NCBI GenBank assembly: GCA_030679615.1
Contig: JAUXSJ010000362.1
Span: 1 to 7,868 of the forward strand
Reading direction: 5' to 3'
Length of the DNA: 7,868 bases
Origin: Parachlamydiaceae bacterium
Lineage (GTDB): Bacteria > Chlamydiota > Chlamydiia > Chlamydiales > Parachlamydiaceae
Positions within the stretch are counted from its first letter, which is position 1, and every line of letters begins with the position of its first letter. Below are positions 1-7,370 of this stretch, one piece after another. Both the position numbers and the translations under genes were made by a program. Below the pieces are notes generated by a model. The model was not told where the DNA came from. It saw only the letters and a list, made by a program, of their open reading frames with translations, and ran no database searches.

Positions 1-28
1 CAAGAGAGAGGAAAATCAATTTATTCAT
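1..28 (-). CDS. Possible 5' end of a downstream secreted protein gene (partial)
   Basis: An ATG at 28-26 opens a frame reading MNKLIFLSL to the window edge. A lysine followed by an unbroken hydrophobic stretch is what a Sec signal peptide looks like. It begins 21 bases after the RHS stop on the same strand with no terminator between, so it would be co-transcribed with the RHS gene. An AAGG directly after the RHS stop is about 17 bases from the ATG, further than an ideal ribosome binding site. A small exported protein straight after an RHS toxin gene is where an immunity partner usually sits, but only nine residues are visible, so the function is unknown. Confidence 0.35.
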
Positions 29-49
29 ATGTATTTTTCAATAAACCTT

Positions 50-3000
50 TTATATATTTTTAAATTTTTCAATTAGAATTTCACATTCTTCTTGAATGTG
101 ATCCTGAAAAATCTCATTCTGAAAAGAGTGCCCATCTAAACCATTTGGTTTAATAAATTTAATAGTGTCCCAACAAACACCCAACTTATGAAGGTTAAAT
201 AATTGCACAGGATCACCCACACAAACTAAATGCTTTATACTACCACATAAATTTTTTTCAATAAAACTACCTGGAGAAACTGCTATTACATGTATCCTAC
301 TACGCAATTCTTCAGGAAAGTGAATCAAAGCATTTTTCGTATCAATTGCTCCGCGACTATGACAGACCCAAATTATATTTCCATTTGGATTTTCATTTAA
401 ATAATTATTCCAACATTCTTGAATTTTTCTAGTTGTTTCTGTACATATTCCAAGTTTAGCTATAATTGTTCTTACAAAGTCCCAACCTGGTATGTATGCT
501 GGTGAATGGACTCCAGTTAAGTTACATTTTGTTAAAAAACTTACATATTCCATGCTTTTTATAAATTCTTTAAATTCATTAAACATGCCGTTGCCAAATC
601 CTATCATAAACTTTGAATCCTTGCTAAATTTAGGTGCTTTTTCTAAGTTAAAATCAGTTATTTGATAAATTTCAGGCATACGATAATCTTTATCGGAATT
701 AAATAATTTCCCCAATGCGGATGTGCAAGAATAATAAAATTTTTCTAAAGGTACATAATCAGGCAAGGGATTGTATTGTAAAAGCCCAAGCGCTCCATTA
801 AAATTCTCATAATAACTTTCTGAAAAAAAACCCTCAGAAGACAATCCAAAAAGGTCATAGTACCTTAAAGGATTATTGTGAACATAGGCATAGAGATTAG
901 GTCCATCTTCATAGCCTGCTGGATCTTGACTGATCCATCTTCCAAGTTCTGGATCATAATACCTTAAACCAAACGCAATAAAGCCTGTTTCCAAATCCAA
1001 GCGCTTACTTGCATATTGCCACGGATTCACTACCAATGATTTATCAATCTTCTGGCCGTCGCTTCCTAATATTTCGCATTCTCCAAATGCTGTGTATCGA
1101 TACTCTTCAATCACATTTCCAGAAAAATCTTGAAGAAGCGCTACATTTCCATGTATATCATGCACAGGTAAATAGGTTTGTTGATCTAACTCAAGTGCCA
1201 CCATGGGATTTTGCTTACTATTTCCTAAAATTTTCAGCTCTTTGATTTCACCATCTCTCACTAATCCAATTTCTTCTTGTCCTTGATAAAGAAAAAGCTC
1301 CTGCTTGCCATTTTTTACTTGTGTTAAGCGACGATTCATCGAATCATATGTGTAAAATATTTGGTGTTGCCCTTGGGTTACTGCCACAAGTCGATCCAAT
1401 GCATCATAAGTATAATTTACAGGCCCTTCCTTTTCTCGCTGAGATAGATTGCCGTTCCCATCATAGGTAAAGCGTGTGTTTCCCTTTAAAATCAATTGAT
1501 TCAAAGCATTGTAAATATGCTTTTCCCCATCTTTATCTGTTCGATTATTTAAGGAATTATGCTGATACTGGTGATTGGAATAACCACTTTCTTTTTTAAT
1601 TTGATAAAGAAAATCATAATCAAAGTTATTGAAAATACCCTGTGCTTGATAAAGACATAAATTTCCTACAGCGTTATATCCACCACGAGGGACTTCCTGG
1701 TGATAATGTGGAGTCTTAATACCTACGATTCTTTGTAATAAATCATAATCATATTTGGCTAATGTACCATCAGGTAAAAGTGATTCTTTTACTTGTCCAT
1801 TTAAAGAGTGCTCTTGATATTGATGACTATAGCTGTGAATCCCTTGCCGCTGAATTTCTTTTAAATGAACGGCATCATAGTGGTATTCAATACTAGAATT
1901 ATCCGGAAGTTGAAGGGTAAGTGGCCTTCCTAATCGATCATAGGTATATTGTGTAATTAATCCATTACCTTGTTTTTCAAAGATTATATTACCATATCGA
2001 TCGTATTCTCGCTCTGTGACTTCTCCGCGGTGTACGTCGATCATTTTTGTTGGTAAATCTTTGAGATTATACTCATAAAGGTAGTGAAATGAACCATCAG
2101 ATGAATGAAAGCTTTTTAATCTACCTAATAAGTCATAATCGGAAACAAGAATCACTCCATTATTTTTAGTGGTGAGAACTTTTTGTCTTAGAGAATTATA
2201 CGTATGCCTTGTAATTTTTTGTTCAGGGGTATTTGCTGCTTCAATAGTTCTAATGATTTGATCAAAGTTGGAATAAATATTTAAAGTTTCAATCGTTTTA
2301 ACGGATTGTCCTTCTTCAATTAAATGTTCTTGTTTTTTACAAGCATTTCCAGCCAAGTCATAAAATGTATTGTGTTTAGCTACAAGAATCCCTTGAGGAG
2401 TTTTTCGTGATGTTTCCGTTAATCGATTTGCTGCGTCGTAAACATCAATTGTTTGAAAACCTAATGGATCTGTAGTTGTTGTTTGAAGTACTTTTTGGCC
2501 AGTTGCGTCTACAAGACGATGGAAATAATGAATATGTGTGGTTTCACCTAAGGCATTCGTGATTTTTATAGGGTTGTTATGAGAGTTAAATTGAGTTTTT
2601 GTAATTTGATCTCCGTTTTGAACAAAAACTTTATTCCCTTGTTGATCATAGCCATATTTTGAGATTGAAAATATTTTTCCTGATGTGTCTTCGATCCTTT
2701 CTTCAATCACTCGATTTAATGCATCATATTCTTGAATCGTTGAGCGGTAATCTTTAATGTTACTTCCATACCATTCTCGTGTTTCATGTAGTCGACCCAT
2801 GGAATCGTAAAGAAGCTGTTTAATTTTTTCGCCCTCGATGACGATAGAAATTCGTCCAGCTGGGTCATAATGATAGAGAGTGACCATGCCCATTTCATCA
2901 GTCGATGAAATTAGATGCAAAGCGTTATAGGCATAGCTCTTTTGTTTAAGGACCATGCCTTGTGAAGATACCCATTTTTCTTGAGTCACTCGACCAACAG

Positions 3001-5482
3001 GGTCTCGCTGATAATGTGTTTGAATGCCATCTTTTGATGCTTTAACCATCAGTTGGCCATCTAAACGATAGAGAAATGTTTCTATTGAACTATCAGGGTA
3101 AACAATGGCGATGGGTTGTCCTCTGATATTAAATTCGGTATGCGTTACTCGTCCTTTTGGATCTGTGACACAAATAGGATGTCCAACTGCATTGTATTGA
3201 GTTTTAACAATAGGAATTGTTGTTATTCCATTTTCATTTAAAACTGGAGGTAATTGGGTTTGAATAATTCGACCGAATTCGTCAAATGTGTTTTGTGTTT
3301 CGCGTCCATAAGTATCAGTTACTTTGATACATTGATTTAAATGATTATATGTATAGTGAGTGGAGTACACTTCGCCATTTGCATGTACTTCTTCCTGACA
3401 AATGAGTCGATTTGAAAAATCATATGTGTTTTTAAGATGAAAATCTAGGGATGGTCCCTGTTCAAAAATAAGATTATCGTTTTCGTCGTATTTTTTAGTG
3501 CTGACTTCTCCTAATGCGTTTGTTTCACGAATGACATTTCCATGCGCATCATATTCCCAAAACAATTGATAAGCGAGTTGATGATTTGCATCATAACAAT
3601 CTTGTTGTAAAAGCTTGCCTTGAAGGGAATAATGAAAAACTTCTGATTTTAAAGTGATTTTTTGGTTTGTTTTTAAATCAAGACATTGATGAACAATTTT
3701 TTCAGGTAATCCATAGGGAATAATCGTTCGAGGAATAATGAAAGTAAAGTGTCTTTCTGTCATTCCTGAAAGATCATCTTGGAATTTAGATTTACCATCA
3801 TCTGTAATTTTTTTAATTAGAACATGATTTCTGTCATAAGTATAAAATTCTCTTTGCTGAATTGATCCGTCATAAATCACCCATTTTGCTTTAAGGCGAT
3901 CACTTTCTTTGTGATATTCGTTAACAATTGTTACTCCACTACTATCCGTTTCGGTCAAAGGAAGGTGGCGATCATCTTTTGTATAAGTAAATGTTTTTAC
4001 TTCTTTTTCATAATTTTGATTTATTGGAGATAATGAATGATTGACGATGAGATTGGAGGAAGGAAGACCTGTTAGACGACCACAAAGTTCACTTTTTAAA
4101 ACATTTCCTTTGTCATCATAATGAAAATAGCGTGCATGATTAACTTGATTCTCACTATCTTTAATGATTTTCCCAATTAGATTACCTTCTTGACTTCCAG
4201 AGCCCCATTGATAACATTCATGAATATAGGGTTTATAATGATGCCTTCCAGAGTACTTTATAATTTCTTCTAAACGATGGTATTTGTCGTATTGATAATC
4301 TGTACGATGATCGTAAGAATCATAGACCTTTGTATTTCCCTCAAAAGTTTCTTCTCTTGAATGATGTTTTTTTGTTTTGCTGTAATATTCAAAACGATGA
4401 GTTGTGATTAATTTATCGTCATGACCGACAGGAGCTTGTTGACGCATTACACGATTAATACGATAGTCGTCTTTGTGTTCAATCTTAACAGTCCCAATTG
4501 GACCACCTGCAACATTAATTCCTTTTTTGTAATAGTCGATTTTTAAATGACGTCCATTCGGAAGTTGCTTTTCTGCTAACTGTAATTGATCGTGTTCGGA
4601 TTTAGTATCATATAAGTACTTTACAGTAGGAGAAAAAGAAGATTCAACCTTCCATAAATTAATAATTTCGATCCAATCAGGAGGTTCGTTTTTCTTTGCT
4701 CGATTGATGGTTTCCATAAACATATGGTACTTAATTTTTCTTCCATCACTGGAAGTTAAGTTCACACCGGGATCTTTTTTGTTATAACTTTTATGGAGTT
4801 GAATGGAGCTATAAATGGGATTCATTTGATGATTCCCACAGTTAATTTGGGAACTCAGCGTTTCAAAAGAGCCATTATAAATATATCTATAGCTATGGCC
4901 ATTTATTTTATTACATTTTGTTAAGTAATACACGCTGGAGTAAGGATTGCTATTATAAATGCTTTCGTCACCCGCTCCATTGATGACTTTTAAATGGTGT
5001 TTATCATGATAATAATGGATTGTCTGATTTTTTAAATTTGTACGCGCACTTAAGCATGATGCGCCGTTTGTAATCCCTTTTGAAGACCTTAATTTGCATA
5101 ATATTGATTCTTTATGTTTATCTTTTCCATGATTTGTATGAATAAAATCAATTTGTGAACCACTTGAAGCGTAAATACGACTGAGGGTTTGTGACTTATC
5201 ATCTTCTACGATGTCTGATACGATGACTTTTTCCATGTGGCTAAAATTCCAACGAACACAGGATTTGTTGGAATAATGCCTTCCAAAGCAGAGTGGTTCT
5301 GGACCCATGATCATAATATCATTGACAGATTCAGTGTATTCTCCAGAAATGACACAAACAGAATCATTGACAAGATTAGAGGGGAGTCCTTCTGTGGATG
5401 ATACTTCAGGGATTTCGGTATATTGTTCGTTAGCAAAAATAAAGGCAGGAAATAGAAATAAAAGATAAAGAATCCAAGCCAT
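50..5482 (-). CDS. Secreted RHS/YD-repeat protein with a DUF687-like hydrolase tip
   Basis: This 1810-residue protein belongs to the RHS/YD-repeat family, whose repeats form a hollow shell around a C-terminal effector. Residues 1-17 look like a Sec signal peptide (hydrophobic core, cleavage near FIFA/NEQ), although the usual positive charge at the start is missing. Residues 20-390 are an N-terminal domain with few YD repeats. Scattered YD motifs begin near 397 and are dense from about 640 to 1400 (for example YDAHGNV, YDALDRLVAV, YDSMNRRL). The RHS core runs from about 1437 to 1547, with YTAFGE, GLRYYDPELGRWISQDP and NLYAYVHNNP, and ends at DLFGL. The last 263 residues are an unrelated tip resembling Chlamydiae DUF687, with a serine-hydrolase-like HSRGA. 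The start is firm: an in-frame TAA lies 15 bases upstream with no other start codon between. GGA about eight bases before the ATG may serve as a weak ribosome binding site. No PAAR or other type VI adaptor domain was seen. RHS assignment is near certain; the tip function is inferred. Confidence 0.95.
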   Translation of the reverse strand: MAWILYLLFLFPAFIFANEQYTEIPEVSSTEGLPSNLVNDSVCVISGEYTESVNDIMIMGPEPLCFGRHYSNKSCVRWNFSHMEKVIVSDIVEDDKSQTLSRIYASSGSQIDFIHTNHGKDKHKESILCKLRSSKGITNGASCLSARTNLKNQTIHYYHDKHHLKVINGAGDESIYNSNPYSSVYYLTKCNKINGHSYRYIYNGSFETLSSQINCGNHQMNPIYSSIQLHKSYNKKDPGVNLTSSDGRKIKYHMFMETINRAKKNEPPDWIEIINLWKVESSFSPTVKYLYDTKSEHDQLQLAEKQLPNGRHLKIDYYKKGINVAGGPIGTVKIEHKDDYRINRVMRQQAPVGHDDKLITTHRFEYYSKTKKHHSREETFEGNTKVYDSYDHRTDYQYDKYHRLEEIIKYSGRHHYKPYIHECYQWGSGSQEGNLIGKIIKDSENQVNHARYFHYDDKGNVLKSELCGRLTGLPSSNLIVNHSLSPINQNYEKEVKTFTYTKDDRHLPLTETDSSGVTIVNEYHKESDRLKAKWVIYDGSIQQREFYTYDRNHVLIKKITDDGKSKFQDDLSGMTERHFTFIIPRTIIPYGLPEKIVHQCLDLKTNQKITLKSEVFHYSLQGKLLQQDCYDANHQLAYQLFWEYDAHGNVIRETNALGEVSTKKYDENDNLIFEQGPSLDFHLKNTYDFSNRLICQEEVHANGEVYSTHYTYNHLNQCIKVTDTYGRETQNTFDEFGRIIQTQLPPVLNENGITTIPIVKTQYNAVGHPICVTDPKGRVTHTEFNIRGQPIAIVYPDSSIETFLYRLDGQLMVKASKDGIQTHYQRDPVGRVTQEKWVSSQGMVLKQKSYAYNALHLISSTDEMGMVTLYHYDPAGRISIVIEGEKIKQLLYDSMGRLHETREWYGSNIKDYRSTIQEYDALNRVIEERIEDTSGKIFSISKYGYDQQGNKVFVQNGDQITKTQFNSHNNPIKITNALGETTHIHYFHRLVDATGQKVLQTTTTDPLGFQTIDVYDAANRLTETSRKTPQGILVAKHNTFYDLAGNACKKQEHLIEEGQSVKTIETLNIYSNFDQIIRTIEAANTPEQKITRHTYNSLRQKVLTTKNNGVILVSDYDLLGRLKSFHSSDGSFHYLYEYNLKDLPTKMIDVHRGEVTEREYDRYGNIIFEKQGNGLITQYTYDRLGRPLTLQLPDNSSIEYHYDAVHLKEIQRQGIHSYSHQYQEHSLNGQVKESLLPDGTLAKYDYDLLQRIVGIKTPHYHQEVPRGGYNAVGNLCLYQAQGIFNNFDYDFLYQIKKESGYSNHQYQHNSLNNRTDKDGEKHIYNALNQLILKGNTRFTYDGNGNLSQREKEGPVNYTYDALDRLVAVTQGQHQIFYTYDSMNRRLTQVKNGKQELFLYQGQEEIGLVRDGEIKELKILGNSKQNPMVALELDQQTYLPVHDIHGNVALLQDFSGNVIEEYRYTAFGECEILGSDGQKIDKSLVVNPWQYASKRLDLETGFIAFGLRYYDPELGRWISQDPAGYEDGPNLYAYVHNNPLRYYDLFGLSSEGFFSESYYENFNGALGLLQYNPLPDYVPLEKFYYSCTSALGKLFNSDKDYRMPEIYQITDFNLEKAPKFSKDSKFMIGFGNGMFNEFKEFIKSMEYVSFLTKCNLTGVHSPAYIPGWDFVRTIIAKLGICTETTRKIQECWNNYLNENPNGNIIWVCHSRGAIDTKNALIHFPEELRSRIHVIAVSPGSFIEKNLCGSIKHLVCVGDPVQLFNLHKLGVCWDTIKFIKPNGLDGHSFQNEIFQDHIQEECEILIEKFKNI
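53..841 (-). other. C-terminal effector tip of the RHS protein (DUF687-like domain)
   Basis: This segment encodes residues 1548-1810, everything after the last RHS core motif DLFGL. It contains GFGNGMFNEF (about 1628-1637), then WVCHSRGAID with Ser1709 in a nucleophile-elbow-like setting, ELRSRIHVIAVSPG, VCVGDPVQLF with Asp1757, and DGHSFQNE with His1785. The order Ser, Asp, His is that of an alpha/beta hydrolase. From memory, Chlamydia DUF687 (PF05095) proteins share the same order: an ING strand near the start, CHSQGA, a PxELRxRI helix, an IAPG strand, a KxDxVP segment and a DHSF motif. The nucleophile context here is C-H-S-R-G, not the textbook G-x-S-x-G. A lipase, esterase or other acyl-hydrolase role is an inference. 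Confidence 0.6.
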
Positions 5483-5534
5483 GATTCGGTTCCAGTTTTA
5501 AATAATGCCGTTAGAGTAGATATAAAAGTAAGAT

Positions 5535-5563
5535 AAATTAAAATTTTAAATGTATATTGTCAA
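5535..5563 (-). promoter_or_regulatory. Candidate sigma-70-type promoter for the RHS gene
   Basis: On the minus strand a perfect TTGACA (5563-5558) is followed after 17 bases by TAATTT (5540-5535), a weak three-of-six match to TATAAT. Transcription would begin near 5528, leaving a leader of roughly 45 bases before the RHS ATG. The surrounding DNA is extremely AT-rich, so the -10 choice is uncertain; only the -35 hexamer stands out. Confidence 0.4.
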
Positions 5564-5644
5564 ACATAATTTTAATTTTTTTAACAAAGAATGCATTAAG
5601 TCAAATCTAAAGAAAATCATGCCAACCATAAAAAGAACAAGATA

Positions 5645-5670
5645 GGCAGGATCGCTTTCAGCGGCAGGAT
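5645..5670. repeat. Short direct repeat GGCAGGAT, two copies
   Basis: Two exact octamers, 5645-5652 and 5663-5670, are separated by ten bases that contain a 4-bp stem with a 3-base loop (5653-5663, slightly overlapping the second copy). The patch is markedly richer in G and C than its flanks. Its role is unknown; it could be a scrap of a dispersed element. Confidence 0.4.
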
Positions 5671-5822
5671 ATTGCATTATAGATAATCATTTTACACGCC
5701 TTAAGTTGATGCGTACGTGACTTGTCATCTGGTTATTATTGACTTGTTTTTTGCATTTACTGTGGTTAGAATCATTTTATCTGAAGGTCTATTTAAGAGT
5801 GTGGTAGTTCATAGAAAAAATA

Positions 5823-6482
5823 TTATCTTATATTCATTTGACTCATTGTTTCTTTTAATGATTGATCGACTGCAAACCAGGTTGAAAGATTGTCATTTTT
5901 TTTATTTGCCCATGAAACAATAAAATGTATCTGAGCTTGTTCGTGAATAAAAAGATTGGGAAGATTTATTTTTATTCCGTTGGGCAAATATTCTAAATAA
6001 TTGGGGTTTATTTCTGATTTTAATCTTTCTGGAAACCATTCGGATCCAGCTCTATTTTGTAGATAATCTTCATCTTCTGTTCCGATTGATAAAGTATAGT
6101 CTTCAGTTTCAAATGTTGTAGCCAACAATCCTTCTCCGGAATTAGGTATACCCACAAGCTCTTCTTTTAAAGAACAACAAAAACTAATCTTCAGTTCTTT
6201 TAATATCTTAACTCGCCAAACCCCATAAATACATTCATCCACATTTATTCCAGCTGGCAATTTTGGGTTATTTTTGAAACATAGAAACTCTAAAATATAA
6301 TAATCACTTTGCCATGAAGAAAGAAGAGTATTATTATTGATAAGTAAATTTCTGTCTGTCGGATTATTAAATATTTTACCATTAAATTCGCAACAAAAGA
6401 CCAAATTACCCAAAGGTGTTTGTATTTCCAATGGGTTTTTTCGACTAGTATTTCTTGCCGGTTCTGTTATAAATAAATTCAT
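5823..6482 (-). CDS. Hypothetical protein, 219 residues
   Basis: I do not recognise this family with confidence. The protein is cytoplasmic in appearance: no signal peptide and no membrane segment. Features include a basic start (ARNTSRKNPLE), alternating beta-like strands, two paired-cysteine spots (FCCEF near residue 30, FCCSL near 102), an acidic centre (TEDEDYLQNR, about residues 134-143) and an aromatic-rich end (FIVSWANKK, then STWFAVDQSLKE). It lies between an Ntox50 toxin/immunity pair and the RHS gene on the same strand, 145 bases below the immunity gene. That position, the lack of export signals and the acidic patches would suit an immunity or accessory protein, but this is inference from context only. 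There is no strong ribosome binding site (AATAAAGC precedes the ATG). A long frame with ordinary composition supports it being real. Confidence 0.75.
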   Translation of the reverse strand: MNLFITEPARNTSRKNPLEIQTPLGNLVFCCEFNGKIFNNPTDRNLLINNNTLLSSWQSDYYILEFLCFKNNPKLPAGINVDECIYGVWRVKILKELKISFCCSLKEELVGIPNSGEGLLATTFETEDYTLSIGTEDEDYLQNRAGSEWFPERLKSEINPNYLEYLPNGIKINLPNLFIHEQAQIHFIVSWANKKNDNLSTWFAVDQSLKETMSQMNIR

Positions 6483-6491
6483 GCTTTATTG

Positions 6492-6542
6492 TTTGGTATT
6501 TTTATAATAGACTGAAAGTTTTATTTAGATTTTAATACCAAA
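6492..6542. promoter_or_regulatory. 9-bp inverted repeat enclosing a possible -10 box
   Basis: TTTGGTATT at 6492-6500 and its exact reverse complement AATACCAAA at 6534-6542 flank 33 bases. Just inside it, on the minus strand, is TATTAT (6509-6504), a good -10 candidate 21 bases before the ATG of the 219-residue gene; no good -35 hexamer was found at the usual distance. The arrangement could be an operator around a promoter for that gene, or a hairpin in a transcript reading through from the immunity gene. There is no U-tract, so it does not look like a standard intrinsic terminator. Confidence 0.35.
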
Positions 6543-6627
6543 TTCAATGAATCCAATCAAGTCCTATGCATAATTCCCAATCACTTCAAAAATCGACTAA
6601 ACGTTTACTTTATGATCATGAAAAACA

Positions 6628-6927
6628 TTAACAATAATTTTCAAAACGTTTGTAAACACAAATTCCTGTTTTTGGTATATCTTTAGGATACCCTAATACA
6701 TATATTTCATAACTAGTATTATAGTTTGGTGAAGGAAAGTCTGATAAAAATTCTGTGTCAGTTAAACTTGCTAGCTCTTCTTCCTCATCAGTTAGTTCAT
6801 GATCATAATAAAAAATAAGTTTAAAAGTTGTTTCGTTTTCAATTAAAACATAAACCGCTCTAAGATTAGATGTTATATTTCCTAATAATGCTCTTTGAAC
6901 TGAAAGTAAAACGTTTGAATTAATCAT
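6628..6927 (-). CDS. Putative immunity protein for the Ntox50 toxin
   Basis: This 99-residue protein begins MINSNVLLSVQRALLG. It has an N-terminal helix, then strands LRAVYVLIEN and FKLIFYYDHEL, a strongly acidic segment (TDEEEELASL through DTEFLSDFP, about residues 48-66), and a closing strand YEIYVLGYPKD plus CVYKRFE. I recall similar small acidic proteins as common companions of bacterial toxin genes; no Pfam name is claimed. An acidic partner suits neutralisation of a basic ribonuclease-like toxin. I chose the ATG at 6927 because it overlaps the toxin stop as ATGA, a standard sign of translational coupling, and GGAAAA lies just upstream. A start four codons earlier (6939, MEKY) is also open but has no ribosome binding site. 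No signal peptide is seen, so it would act in the cytoplasm. Confidence 0.75.
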   Translation of the reverse strand: MINSNVLLSVQRALLGNITSNLRAVYVLIENETTFKLIFYYDHELTDEEEELASLTDTEFLSDFPSPNYNTSYEIYVLGYPKDIPKTGICVYKRFENYC

Positions 6928-7322
6928 GTATTTTTCCATATTTTAGGATCGGGGTTTACTGGTACTATATGAGCTCCTTTTTTTCCATAATGAATTGTAC
7001 CTCTATTTGTTGGCAGCTCTAAAGTTCCGTCTACATTTTTCCATATCCCGATTTTTTCTTTAAAATCTACTGTTTCTTTATATCCAAAACTTCCTGGAGA
7101 CCCTCTTTCTGGGTGTCCTTTACCAGCATAACGTCGCAGTAAGCTTTCAGGATCTTTATGTGTCCATATGCTTCTTTTTCCATCATAGTATTTATGATCT
7201 AAAACATGTTTGTTATGAGAATTGAAATTATAATGAATATTCTTAAAAAAAGCTTCTCTTTCTGAAGCGTGTTTACAAGCTGACGCCACAATAGTTTCTT
7301 TATTAGCATTGGAAATTAGCAT
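6924..7322 (-). CDS. Polymorphic toxin type 50 (Ntox50) domain ORF
   Basis: This 132-residue ORF carries what I recognise as an Ntox50 toxin domain (PF15542), placed by published classification in the barnase/EndoU/colicin E5-D/RelE (BECR) fold of RNase-like toxins. Supporting motifs are NSHNKHVLDHKYYDGKRS (about residues 33-50), THKDPESLLRRYAGKG, GYKETVDFKEKIGIW and GTIHYGKKGAHIVPVNPDP near the end. The usual family pattern is NKH-x-x-G, a DP-x-x-LL-x-(R/K)-x-AG-x-G helix, a VDF strand and a TIHYxKxGxHIVP strand, all with counterparts here. The domain appears complete even though the N-terminal carrier is cut off by the TAA 48 bases upstream. The ATG at 7322 has no strong ribosome binding site (CTTGAAGCA precedes it), so independent expression would depend on restart after the TAA. 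Its stop overlaps the candidate immunity start. Confidence 0.75.
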   Translation of the reverse strand: MLISNANKETIVASACKHASEREAFFKNIHYNFNSHNKHVLDHKYYDGKRSIWTHKDPESLLRRYAGKGHPERGSPGSFGYKETVDFKEKIGIWKNVDGTLELPTNRGTIHYGKKGAHIVPVNPDPKIWKNT

Positions 7323-7370
7323 TGCTTCAAGATTGCATACTTTATTCGCGTTTTTTAATCTTTTTAATGC

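Larger units (their letters stand above)
5483..5822. other. 340-base intergenic region between the RHS gene and the 219-residue gene
   Basis: No convincing gene lies here. The RHS-proximal 100 bases are very AT-rich and hold the candidate RHS promoter. Around 5641-5671 there is a GC-richer patch with the octamer GGCAGGAT present twice (5645-5652 and 5663-5670, an 18-base step) and a small hairpin CGCT-TTC-AGCG between the copies. A 43-codon minus-strand frame (5677 to about 5549) begins MQYPAAESDPAYLVLFMVGM, but it has no ribosome binding site. It may be chance or the remnant of an older gene or dispersed repeat. No clear intrinsic terminator for the 219-residue gene was found. Confidence 0.5.

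Noticed and set aside
1009..1245. 78-codon plus-strand frame inside the RHS gene
   Set aside because: It lies wholly antisense to the conserved RHS core and has no family signal; it is a shadow frame.
2716..2898. 60-codon minus-strand frame inside the RHS gene
   Set aside because: It is an alternative frame within strongly conserved YD-repeat coding sequence.
640..5482. YD repeats considered as a DNA-level tandem repeat
   Set aside because: The periodicity is in the protein (YDxxGN/R motifs every 20 or so residues); the DNA copies are too diverged to be called a nucleotide repeat array.
5717..5923. 68-codon plus-strand frame (MTCHLVIIDLFFAF...)
   Set aside because: It runs antisense over the last 100 bases of the 219-residue gene, has no ribosome binding site, and its hydrophobic look is what antisense AT-rich coding DNA commonly gives.
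6599..6651. Two copies of the palindrome AAACGTTT (6599-6606, 6644-6651) and ATGATCAT (6612-6619)
   Set aside because: Short AT-rich palindromes are expected by chance here, and one copy lies within the immunity coding sequence; no terminator U-tract accompanies them.
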